Shown here: positions 30,284 to 37,529 of the stretch, in pieces
Layout: each line of letters starts with the position of its first letter
Position numbering within the stretch: position 1 is the first letter of the stretch
Virus record (IMG/VR): IMGVR_UViG_3300042731_003040
Span: 44,380-108,379 of that record
Reading direction: 5' to 3' (one strand)
DNA from: a virus
DNA length: 64,000 nt
Notes under the pieces: model-generated
Databases searched by the model: none
Told to the model about the DNA's origin: nothing
Seen by the model: the letters and a program-made list of their open reading frames with translations, nothing else
Made by a program: the position numbers and the translations under genes

Positions 30284-31309
30284 ATGGCCCAAGCGACTAT
30301 CCAGATCACTCAAGGCGCAATCGTTGGCGGATCGGGGCAATCCATCATCGGCTTCGATACGACTACGGATGTGACCCTTACGGATGACGGTGGGGCAGGG
30401 GCCACCAGCTACCAATGGGAGGTTGTGTCCTATCCAGCTCCTCTAGCGTCCCCTCCAACCATCAATGACGATACAGACCAGGTGGCAACCATCACGGACG
30501 CGCTTCTTGATGGGGTCTACGTGATACGTCTGACTCGGAATGACCCTGTGGACGGGGTCACGACCGATGTACGGTTCTTTGCGGTAGCCGACGAAGACGG
30601 GCTCAGCCTTCCCTCATGGGGGATGAACCGTAACATGTCCAACGTGGGAGGATCCGTTGCTGCTCAGTTGGCTGGTTGGTTTGGTTCTGAGGCAGCGAGC
30701 ACCAACGTTTTCCTGGACGCCTACCTGCGAGACCTAAAAACCAAGGTCAAGCTAGTTCTTCCCGAAGCTCCCACGGACAATAGCAAGCTCACGTTCGCTT
30801 ACAATGGGGGTTCGGTCTTTGCTGCAGGGATCAGTATCATTGATCCCACGGGAGCACAGAACGGTCTCGTGCTCTCTCGGATAGAGTCTACGGAAGGGCT
30901 TGTCTTCCAAGCGGGGGACATCACTGGGGCTGCGGGCAGTTCTGTGACTATCCAGGCTGGCTCTGTCTTGGCTGGGGACTTCAACGGGGGTGACGTGGTC
31001 ATCTCTAGTGGAGCGGGCAACGGGGCTGGAGTGGAAGGATCTGTCACCTTGAACGTGGCTTCTGCGGAGATGGTCAAGTGCAGTGCCGTAGGAATCGGCT
31101 TGTATGGGGCTGACCCGGTTCCTCAGGCGGATGACCCGGGGGAGATTGTAGACAACACTGGGGGCTCCACAGCGGGTCCCTTGGAGGATGTGGGGGCGAC
31201 TTTCAACCAGACCACCCTCAATAACAACTTGGCTTTGTTGGCCGATGGGTTTAACAAGATACGAGCCATCCTCTCTGAAGGCTCGGGTGGGATGGGCGTC
31301 TGCAAATAG
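30284..31309 (+). CDS. Structural protein with Ig-like N-terminus and fibre-like body
   Basis: This 341-residue protein starts one base after the previous stop. Residues 1-105 read like an Ig/PKD-type domain (TSYQWEVVSYPAPLASPP, TDALLDGVYVIRLTRNDP). Residues 120-265 form a repetitive beta-rich part with GG and AG turns (GDITGAAGSSVTIQAGSVLA, GGDVVISSGAGNGAG) as in trimeric fibre shafts. The end is helical (TLNNNLALLADGFNKIRAIL) and finishes GMGVCK. A helical C-terminus could trimerise the shaft. Confidence 0.58.
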   Translation: MAQATIQITQGAIVGGSGQSIIGFDTTTDVTLTDDGGAGATSYQWEVVSYPAPLASPPTINDDTDQVATITDALLDGVYVIRLTRNDPVDGVTTDVRFFAVADEDGLSLPSWGMNRNMSNVGGSVAAQLAGWFGSEAASTNVFLDAYLRDLKTKVKLVLPEAPTDNSKLTFAYNGGSVFAAGISIIDPTGAQNGLVLSRIESTEGLVFQAGDITGAAGSSVTIQAGSVLAGDFNGGDVVISSGAGNGAGVEGSVTLNVASAEMVKCSAVGIGLYGADPVPQADDPGEIVDNTGGSTAGPLEDVGATFNQTTLNNNLALLADGFNKIRAILSEGSGGMGVCK

Positions 31310-31311
31310 CT

Positions 31312-31330
31312 TTTCAGGCTGAGCCTGAAA
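31312..31330 (+). promoter_or_regulatory. Hairpin between 30284 and 31357 genes
   Basis: TTTCAGGC, loop TGA, GCCTGAAA: a perfect eight-pair stem just after the stop at 31309. No T-run follows, so it looks more like an mRNA 3'-end or processing hairpin than a terminator. Confidence 0.42.
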
Positions 31331-31356
31331 GATGAGCATCGAATCACGAGGTAATC

Positions 31357-31785
31357 ATGCCAAGTCTGCGCAAAATTGAAGTTCCCAAACCCTTGAAAAT
31401 GGTCGTCAACAAAGAAGAACAAGAGTTCGGTCTTTTTGAGCTGATTGAGCACTTCGTGAGGACTCAGTCGGCTTACAACGACGATGGAGCGGGCATCAAG
31501 TCAGCTTTGGTTTTGCTGGACAGGATCGAAAAGGCCAGGAAGGAAGCCGAAGAGCTGAAGAAGAGTCTTTCAATGAAGGAAGACGGAGAGGAAGCGGCCC
31601 AGGAGCTCACGCCGAAGCCTATGATTTTGGATGAAGAAGACTACCAACGCCTTCTGAAGACGATCCAGAAGCCTCACAAGCTCCGCAACCAGATGACTGG
31701 CGAGATGGTGTCTGGGTACCCCATTACCCCGGCCCACATTTTCGGGGATTACATCAAGGCAGTCGAAGAGGCTGAGAAGATCTAG
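31357..31785 (+). CDS. Helical protein, possible chaperone or adaptor
   Basis: This 142-residue protein has a good ribosome site (GAGG, 5 bases). It is helical and charged with coiled-coil character (ALVLLDRIEKARKEAEELKK) and a conserved-looking end (KLRNQMTGEMVSGYPITPAH, then DYIKAVEEAEKI). No motif is recognised. Its place after the fibre block and before neck-like genes suggests an assembly factor, but this is only positional. Confidence 0.55.
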   Translation: MPSLRKIEVPKPLKMVVNKEEQEFGLFELIEHFVRTQSAYNDDGAGIKSALVLLDRIEKARKEAEELKKSLSMKEDGEEAAQELTPKPMILDEEDYQRLLKTIQKPHKLRNQMTGEMVSGYPITPAHIFGDYIKAVEEAEKI

Positions 31786-31794
31786 TGAGGGTAG

Positions 31795-32619
31795 ATGGCC
31801 TACGGGCAAGGTGAGTATGGGCAGATAGGGTACGGCGGCTCCTCTTTGGAGTCTGGCGGCCCTGCTCTGACTTTCTTTGATCCTTCAGAGGCCGAAGCCA
31901 TCACTCAAGACGACCCTTTGGAGTTCGTTGTTGAGTCTCCTGCTGAACTGGACGTCTTCAGTCTGAATCTAAGCCTGGGTGGGAAACAGGCTATCGTAGG
32001 TGGTGTGTTCCTCTCTGGGTATGAGGGGAGCATCACCTACGATCCTGAGACGAAAGTCGTCATCACCATAGAGAAACACCCTGACTTTCTGTCGAACACG
32101 GAAGTCAGCATCACCATCACCGATCTGGCAGGGAACACAGATACCCTCGGGTACAACCTGTTGGTTCCCAATCCAATCGTTGGGCATGCAACCGTAACCG
32201 CTAGTCCAACGATTGAGACCAGTGTTCCTGTTCGGGCCATTGTTTCGGACCCCAAGACTTTCTCGTACATGCAGAGGTTTCAACGGGGGGATCTGCCCAT
32301 TCACTTCAGCACGGCTCAGGGGTCCTATGTGCCGGCAACGGTCAGCTACACCCTCTACCAAGTCCGTGAGGATGGGACTCGGAAGCGGGTAGGGCCTCGT
32401 AACAGAGTTCCTGTGGCGGGGACCTTTGGGGAGTTCTATGTAACCGGAAGAGCTGGTGAAAGTGGACAGCCTGGGCGGTGGGTAGTCAAGTGGGAGTACC
32501 AGCGAAACTACTCATACCCCGTGGAAGAGAAAGAGATGGCATTTCAGGTCGTGGATGCAGCGACTTTGAACTGTCCTCTCGATACGACTCCACGTTGCAG
32601 AAGGTACGGGTGGAACTGA
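31795..32619 (+). CDS. Structural protein with Ig-like domains
   Basis: This 274-residue protein starts with a Gly/Tyr-rich segment (MAYGQGEYGQIGYGG), a known opening of phage structural proteins. It then has two beta domains: about 25-125 (PLEFVVESPAELDVFSLNLS, TITDLAGNTDTLGYNLL) and about 180-260 (STAQGSYVPATVSYTLYQVR, GRWVVKWEYQRNYSYPVEEK). The second resembles the N-terminal domain of the 297-aa gene at 33018. TGA overlaps the next ATG by one base. Probably a virion surface or neck component. Confidence 0.55.
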   Translation: MAYGQGEYGQIGYGGSSLESGGPALTFFDPSEAEAITQDDPLEFVVESPAELDVFSLNLSLGGKQAIVGGVFLSGYEGSITYDPETKVVITIEKHPDFLSNTEVSITITDLAGNTDTLGYNLLVPNPIVGHATVTASPTIETSVPVRAIVSDPKTFSYMQRFQRGDLPIHFSTAQGSYVPATVSYTLYQVREDGTRKRVGPRNRVPVAGTFGEFYVTGRAGESGQPGRWVVKWEYQRNYSYPVEEKEMAFQVVDAATLNCPLDTTPRCRRYGWN

Positions 32620-33014
32620 TGGATAACCTCTCCAAGCGAATCGCATTTCGTTACCAGGAGGCCAACAGCCCCCTCAACCAAGACTTCTGGATGTCTCAAG
32701 ACGACATACGGGAGCTCTGCCCAGCCTGTGCTGACCGGATGGCTTCGTTGAACATCCGACAGGTCAGGGCCTCGGTCTTCTTCTCCAATGCCTCTGAGCT
32801 GGCAGGTCTGAAGACAGCCAAAGGGTGGAAGTCTCTTCCCAAAGGGTGGACTCAAGACTCTCTCAAGAGCATGTGGGAGACCATCACTGGGGACGTGAAG
32901 CACAAAGTCACGAAGTGCATCAAGAAGATGGAGGGCAAGGTCGATGACCCTGGGGCCTTCTGCGCTTCGTTGGCTGACAAGATGGAGCCTGGGTGGAGAA
33001 GCCGTAGGGACTAA
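32619..33014 (+). CDS. Small protein with Cys-containing C-terminal helical domain
   Basis: About 131 residues from ATG 32619, which overlaps the previous stop; the longer frame from 32478 runs through another gene and is unlikely. N-terminal part: LCPACADRMASLNIRQVRAS with a CPAC pair. The C-terminal part carries LPKGWTQDSLKSMWETITGD and TKCIKKMEGKVDDPGAFCAS, a pattern (CIKKMEGK...DPGAFCASLAD) that recurs as a small domain in diverse phage proteins. Its function is not known to me. It stands next to neck-like genes. Confidence 0.58.
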   Translation: MDNLSKRIAFRYQEANSPLNQDFWMSQDDIRELCPACADRMASLNIRQVRASVFFSNASELAGLKTAKGWKSLPKGWTQDSLKSMWETITGDVKHKVTKCIKKMEGKVDDPGAFCASLADKMEPGWRSRRD

Positions 33015-33017
33015 TCG

Positions 33018-33911
33018 ATGTCAGTCGCATTCTACAGAGGGCAACAGCTGGGTTGTGAAGACCTGAACATCTACCTGGAGAACGCCTCTGGGACTCCTAC
33101 CAATGCGGCCGAGATCTGGTACTCCCTTCACGATGTGACCACGGGGCAAGAGGTGTTGTTGGGGGTTCCTCGTCGATCTCCTGTCAACCCTTCCGTGGGG
33201 CACTACTACGCTAGTGTGATCATCCCTCTTGATGCGAACATTGGGAACTACCGGGTGAGGTGGTTCTTCCGGGAAACGGTGGGGGGTCCCATTCACGAAG
33301 TGGTCCAGGAATTCTCGGTCATCGACAAGGCAACGTGTCCTACCACTTCCTACACGGATTGTGAGACGGACATGATTCGTAGGTTGAGGATTCTGCTCCG
33401 AGACAACAATCCTGACCGAAACTACCATTTCAGACCCCCTACCCACGAAGCCACGATCAACCAGTACAACCAGGTCTTCGGATTCATTTGGGAGGATGAG
33501 GAGCTTCAGGAGTACCTGGCTAGGGGCATGGACATGATCATTGCTGCCCCGCCCAGGACTCCCTTCGCTTCCTGTGATCAGCTGGTGCAGTGTCGCCCTG
33601 AGTGGAGGACTCTCCTACTCAATGGGGCTATGATCCATGCTCTCTTGGCCTTGCAGATCAACTGGATTGCTGACGAATTCGACTACAGCATCGGGGGCGT
33701 GAGTCTGACCATCGACAAGTCGAGCAAGTACGAGAGCGCCTACAACAGTGTCAAAGACATGTTCAATGACCAGTTGGAAAAGGCCAAAAGCACGGTCAAG
33801 ATCGTTCGAGGACTGCAGCAGCCTCGCTACGGTATCGGAATTCGCTCGTCTTTCGGCCCTTACACAGGTCGGGGTGTGTTGAGTCCTCGAAAGTTTGTAG
33901 GTTTCGGTTGA
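33018..33911 (+). CDS. Putative head-tail connector / neck protein
   Basis: This 297-residue protein has an N-terminal Ig-like domain (about 1-105: NAAEIWYSLHDVTTGQEVLL, YRVRWFFRETVGGPIHEVVQ) like that of the preceding structural protein. A C-terminal helical domain follows (about 115-265: ETDMIRRLRILLRDNNPDRN, EWRTLLLNGAMIHALLALQI, SKYESAYNSVKDMFNDQLEK), which resembles helical connector proteins beneath the portal. It ends with a Gly/Arg-rich tail. The combination fits a neck protein that contacts the portal and carries an outer domain. Assignment is by fold pattern and position. Confidence 0.5.
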   Translation: MSVAFYRGQQLGCEDLNIYLENASGTPTNAAEIWYSLHDVTTGQEVLLGVPRRSPVNPSVGHYYASVIIPLDANIGNYRVRWFFRETVGGPIHEVVQEFSVIDKATCPTTSYTDCETDMIRRLRILLRDNNPDRNYHFRPPTHEATINQYNQVFGFIWEDEELQEYLARGMDMIIAAPPRTPFASCDQLVQCRPEWRTLLLNGAMIHALLALQINWIADEFDYSIGGVSLTIDKSSKYESAYNSVKDMFNDQLEKAKSTVKIVRGLQQPRYGIGIRSSFGPYTGRGVLSPRKFVGFG

Positions 33912-33913
33912 TA

Positions 33914-33936
33914 CCTAACCCCTTTGTGGGGTAAGG
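33914..33936 (+). promoter_or_regulatory. Hairpin that holds the ribosome site of the 33944 gene
   Basis: CCTAACCCC, loop TTTGT, GGGGTAAGG: stem with one A-A mismatch. The TAAGG in the 3' arm is the likely Shine-Dalgarno of the ATG at 33944 (7-base gap), so folding would hide it. Confidence 0.45.
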
Positions 33937-33943
33937 CTTTCGT

Positions 33944-34279
33944 ATGCCCGATGAGTCCAAGAAGAAACTGACTGTCAAAGATCCTGTTCCTAAGGAAGTG
34001 CTGGTTGTGTTGGAGCAGCTGGCTAAGGCTCGGGGGTCCTTGGCTGACCAGCTACTGGAGATGGAGCAGCGGAGGATCACTTTTTTGGCAGCTGCCAAAA
34101 GGGTTGAAGACCAGCGGAAAGCAGTTTTCGAGGAGATCTTGACTTCCCGAGGGCTGGCTCCCGGGACCCCTGTTAACATCTCCAGCTCGACTGGTGAGAT
34201 CACTCTGACGAGCCCTCCTGAGGGAGGTCATCCAGAGGAAACGTCTTCGGAGGAAACGCCTTCGGAGAAAACGCGCTGA
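33944..34279 (+). CDS. Small coiled-coil protein
   Basis: This 111-residue protein is helical in residues 15-80 (LVVLEQLAKARGSLADQLLE, TFLAAAKRVEDQRKAVFEEI), then has a short beta/Pro turn and a Glu/Thr/Ser-rich tail. The tail holds three ETPSEKT-like units (HPEETSSEETPSEKTR). The ribosome site is in a hairpin. The function is unknown; it may be a neck accessory. Confidence 0.55.
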   Translation: MPDESKKKLTVKDPVPKEVLVVLEQLAKARGSLADQLLEMEQRRITFLAAAKRVEDQRKAVFEEILTSRGLAPGTPVNISSSTGEITLTSPPEGGHPEETSSEETPSEKTR

Positions 34280-34296
34280 GTGAGCTTTCCTTTTTT

Positions 34297-34317
34297 GGAT
34301 TCCCTTGAGGGGAATCC
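34297..34317 (+). promoter_or_regulatory. Hairpin abutting the ATG at 34318
   Basis: GGATTCCC, loop TTGAG, GGGAATCC, ending at the base before the ATG. The GAGGGG that serves as Shine-Dalgarno lies in the loop and 3' arm. A T-run (TTTTTT) precedes the hairpin. Confidence 0.48.
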
Positions 34318-35694
34318 ATGCCCTACGCTACTCAGCGAGACAGAGATCCGCACCAGCTGGAAATTGAGAGCTCCCCTTACCCGGTCTCTCCGTTGAATTT
34401 GTCCATGACTTCTGGCTACGAGCCGGGGGTCATCAATTTGACGTGGGATGACGCGGCCCAACTGTTTCAGAATTCTCGGTTTCAGATCATCGGGGTCAAC
34501 GTTTGGAGGTCTTTCGACAGCGAGTTCGGTCCTTACGATCGGGTCACGACCTTGCCGGTGGGATCTAATTTCTGGCAGGACCGTACAGACAACGTGCTGA
34601 TTCCAGCTGAGGATGTTTCGGATTCGTTCATCCTCAGAGGAGTTAACTCGACCGGATCGGACTACGGTAGGTACGTATTTCAGACCCAGTATCCTATCGT
34701 GAAGGCAGGTTCCCAGGCGATACCGGCAAACAGTCCTGATGATGTGTTGGTGATGGTGGATGGGGTCCAGGCTCGGGTAAAGCGAGTTGATGGGTTCGCC
34801 AAAGAAGTCGAGCTGGATACCACCAAATACTACAACACCGAGAAGCAGAACCAGGATACCCCTGTCTATCCGGGGGACAACAGCGTGGTCACCTGTGCCT
34901 ATCGGTACAACCGAACGCTTCTGAAGACAGACCTAGCACAAAGGGTCTTCTACAGAGTTACCACGGTAGGTCTTCCTGAGGCTTCTGATCTGTCGGCCGC
35001 TTGTTGTGAGGATCTTCGGGAGACGCCTTTGGAGCGGGCTCCTGTGACCAGCACCTCAGAGATTGAGAAGCTGGACTACATCTGGAGGGAAGGTATTCGA
35101 CGCAATCGTTGGATTCTGTTCCAGGGGGGCGAGCGAGTGAAGGTCTTCATCAAGAAGCATGTAGGGCCTATTTGCCCATGCCGAGGTCCTCACTACGAGA
35201 GTTTTCATCAGCCCAAGAATGATTGCGAGCTGTGTTTTGGGGCGGGTATTTTGGGAGGGTATGAAGGCCCCTACGATATCATCATTGCTCCTGACGATGC
35301 TGAGCGTAGGATTGCTCAACGGGACGTTGGTCGAACCGTGGAACATACCTACGAGGTCTGGACGGGTCCTTCCCCTCTCCTAAGCCAGAGAGACTTCTTG
35401 GTTAAGATCAACGGGGAGCGCTACTCAATTGGAGCCGTACGGTTTCCGTCCAATCGAGGAATGGTGTTGCAGCAGCATTTCAATATCAGCCGTTTGGACG
35501 AACAGGACATTCGTTACAGGGTCCGGGTAACGGCTCCTTGTGGGGTGTCTGCCAACGTGGCGGGAGTTGGTCGAGCTCTTCCTGGCATACCTCCTGGCAG
35601 TAATGCGTCTGTCCCCCTCACTGAGAAGTGCAACATTCCTAATGAGCGTGAGATCAGAGGCCGCACTGTGACCTGGAAGAACATCACGTTCTGA
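34318..35694 (+). CDS. Structural protein with FnIII-like domain and zinc-knuckle
   Basis: This 458-residue protein begins with an FnIII/Ig-like part (about 20-125: GVINLTWDDAAQLFQNSRFQ, VNVWRSFDSEFGPYDRVTTL). A second beta domain lies at about 130-215. A Cys cluster at about 285-310 (CPC, then CELCFGAG) reads as a zinc knuckle. The C-terminal part (330-458) is beta-rich with a Cys pair (TAPCGV, EKCNIPNE). Proteins with a CPC...C..CxGxG insertion occur in the neck region of other large phages. Likely a neck or tail-completion structural protein; exact role unknown. Confidence 0.55.
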   Translation: MPYATQRDRDPHQLEIESSPYPVSPLNLSMTSGYEPGVINLTWDDAAQLFQNSRFQIIGVNVWRSFDSEFGPYDRVTTLPVGSNFWQDRTDNVLIPAEDVSDSFILRGVNSTGSDYGRYVFQTQYPIVKAGSQAIPANSPDDVLVMVDGVQARVKRVDGFAKEVELDTTKYYNTEKQNQDTPVYPGDNSVVTCAYRYNRTLLKTDLAQRVFYRVTTVGLPEASDLSAACCEDLRETPLERAPVTSTSEIEKLDYIWREGIRRNRWILFQGGERVKVFIKKHVGPICPCRGPHYESFHQPKNDCELCFGAGILGGYEGPYDIIIAPDDAERRIAQRDVGRTVEHTYEVWTGPSPLLSQRDFLVKINGERYSIGAVRFPSNRGMVLQQHFNISRLDEQDIRYRVRVTAPCGVSANVAGVGRALPGIPPGSNASVPLTEKCNIPNEREIRGRTVTWKNITF

Positions 35695-35700
35695 TTACCT

Positions 35701-36213
35701 ATGCGGCCTCCTAAAGTCAAAGTTGGCCGAGTCAACCTCAAGCCTTTGCTCCCTCCCGGGAGTCTGGAGACATTTGATGCTCAGAAGGTCCTTCGGTCTA
35801 TTTCCAGGGAGGTGGTGAAGCAGCTCAGAGACAAAATCCTTCAGGAGCCTTTCTCGGACCGGGCCAAAGTAGCGTTGAGCAAGGCCATAGGTGTCACGGT
35901 GGGGCCCCGGAGCATCACTATCACAGCCAAGCACCCGGCCTTCAAGCCTCTACTGGAGGGACGCAAAGCCAGACAGATGACCTGGTTGACCAAGGCTAAG
36001 CGCCCCATTCCCATCATCACAGAGGACGGTGAGCTGATCTTTCGTTCGGCTACTCCTCGATCGATGCAGAGGGGCAGTTGGTATCATCCTGGAAGGTCTC
36101 CCACGACTGTCATTGAGCGTGCCCGAAAGGAGGCTCGAAAGAGCGTAAAGAAGAGAATAGTCAAGGCTTTAGCTAGCCACGTACGTAAGACGTACAAGAA
36201 GGGATCCAGATGA
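35701..36213 (+). CDS. HK97 gp10-like tail completion/neck protein (putative)
   Basis: This 170-residue protein is basic. A mixed first half (LRSISREVVKQLRDKILQEP, VALSKAIGVTVGPRSITITA) is followed by a conserved-looking SMQRGSWYHPGRSPTTVIER and a very basic helical end (ARKSVKKRIVKALASHVRKT). The W(Y)HPG-x-x-P...AR pattern is typical of HK97 gp10-type proteins, which sit at the head-tail joint. The assignment rests on this motif and on position in the neck region. Confidence 0.55.
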   Translation: MRPPKVKVGRVNLKPLLPPGSLETFDAQKVLRSISREVVKQLRDKILQEPFSDRAKVALSKAIGVTVGPRSITITAKHPAFKPLLEGRKARQMTWLTKAKRPIPIITEDGELIFRSATPRSMQRGSWYHPGRSPTTVIERARKEARKSVKKRIVKALASHVRKTYKKGSR

Positions 36214-36214
36214 A

Positions 36215-36766
36215 ATGAGTGGTGGTATGGTTGTTTTGGGCAACGTCACGGGGACTCACTTGATAGAGGATATTCAGGTGTCTGTGCCTTATCAGGTGGC
36301 TGTGACGCTCACACAAGAAGACGTTGTAAGGTCTCGTGACTTGTGGGTTGCTCTTCAGCAGAGGTTCATAGTCAAGCTCCGAGATTTTCGTCAGGTACCG
36401 AATCCTCCTAGATCGAATAATGCAACCTCGGCAGATTCTTCAGATCTGTTGAGACTGCAAGAGGAGAATCGGAAGCTTCAATCCGAGCTGAGGCAGTCGA
36501 ATCAGCGGACCGATGGTCTCGAATACAAGCTGGATGCCATCCTAGCGGCCCTAGGAAAGCTTTCTACGGTATCCCCTAGGGGAGAGACCGCTCCCGTTGA
36601 AAAGCCTCTCAGTGAGGCTGTGGGGGGTGACACGCCCATGTTCCTTCCGGAGTTTTCAGGGACTGAGTCGGAGGCTCGTATCAAGGTCAAAACTCAGCAG
36701 GAGGAGAGTGGCAGGGTACAGGAGGCGGCCGCTCTGCTGAGGAGGCTTCGCCAGCAAGAGAAGTGA
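36215..36766 (+). CDS. Coiled-coil neck-region protein
   Basis: This 183-residue protein starts almost at the previous stop. Residues 1-65 are beta-rich (MVVLGNVTGTHLIEDIQVSV), residues about 78-115 form a coiled coil (LLRLQEENRKLQSELRQSNQ), and the rest is Pro/Glu/Gln-rich and disordered, ending with a basic helix (AAALLRRLRQQEK). Unknown function; the coiled coil suggests an oligomer. Confidence 0.52.
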   Translation: MSGGMVVLGNVTGTHLIEDIQVSVPYQVAVTLTQEDVVRSRDLWVALQQRFIVKLRDFRQVPNPPRSNNATSADSSDLLRLQEENRKLQSELRQSNQRTDGLEYKLDAILAALGKLSTVSPRGETAPVEKPLSEAVGGDTPMFLPEFSGTESEARIKVKTQQEESGRVQEAAALLRRLRQQEK

Positions 36767-36801
36767 TTCTTTTGATAGCGTTGGAATGACAGAGGTACGT
36801 T

Positions 36802-37494
36802 ATGGATCCCAAATGGAAGGCTGTTTCCGTCCCTACCAGCAAGACGGCTTGTTCCTGTGACTCTGGAAAAGCTAAATGGCCTTCCAGTTTGGAGGCAGTG
36901 TGGCAGAATCCCACTGCTTACGACGCTTTGGAGGACGGCCCTTCCTACATGCCCACGAAGACAGCCAGTACAACGGATCGGGCGGCTGTAGCCCGAATGG
37001 TTCAGGCCAATACGTACGCTGGGCAAAAGTTGGCTGACGAGGTGGGGGGAACCAGGTTAGTATCTCTGCTGACGGTCATGAAGGCTTTGTACCTGATCCA
37101 CCAGACTCATCACTGGAGGACCAACGGGGCGTCCTACTATGCGGACCATTTGTTGTTCCAGCGGATCTACGAAGAGTCTCTGGAGTACATCGATGGGATG
37201 GCAGAGCGGGCTATAGGGACGTCAAACAACCCTTGGGTGATCTGTCCTATGAAGTTGGCCAAAGGTCAGCTCAATGTCGTACACTTCTTCTGTGAGGGCA
37301 ATTCTCAACCGAGCCCTGAGCAAATGGTCAACATCAGCCTCAAAGCGGAGCTGGCTTTCTTGGCTTTTCTGAAGCAGGTTGTAGAGGCTATGAGGCAAGA
37401 GGGAAGCTCGACGGATGGCGTTGAGGACCTGATTCAGGGAACCGCCAGTAAGCATGAAGAGTTCGTTTACCTGCTGCAGCAGCGGTCCAGGTAA
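36802..37494 (+). CDS. Dps/ferritin-like protein
   Basis: This 230-residue protein has a four-helix ferritin-like core from about 60 to 225. The segment from 97 to 140 aligns without gaps to the E. coli Dps ferroxidase region: THHWRTNG (Dps AHWNMRG), ADHLLFQ (VHEMLD), and YIDGMAERAIG (HLDTMAERAV). By that alignment His104, His116, Asp131 and Glu135 equal Dps His51, His63, Asp78 and Glu82, while Dps Asp67 is Gln120 here. Dps proteins store iron and protect DNA from oxidation, forming 12-mers that may also bind DNA. Residues 1-55 are an extra N-terminal part with a CSCDSG cluster. GAGG precedes the ATG. Finding it inside the neck operon is unusual. Alternative: a ferritin-fold structural protein without iron activity. 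Confidence 0.72.
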   Translation: MDPKWKAVSVPTSKTACSCDSGKAKWPSSLEAVWQNPTAYDALEDGPSYMPTKTASTTDRAAVARMVQANTYAGQKLADEVGGTRLVSLLTVMKALYLIHQTHHWRTNGASYYADHLLFQRIYEESLEYIDGMAERAIGTSNNPWVICPMKLAKGQLNVVHFFCEGNSQPSPEQMVNISLKAELAFLAFLKQVVEAMRQEGSSTDGVEDLIQGTASKHEEFVYLLQQRSR

Positions 37495-37529
37495 AATCCA
37501 AATCCAGAATACATCAGACGAGGATACAG

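Noticed and set aside
32478-32618. Upstream start for the gene at 32619
   Set aside because: The extension runs in another frame through the coding sequence of the 31795 gene. The overlapping TGATG start is normal here.
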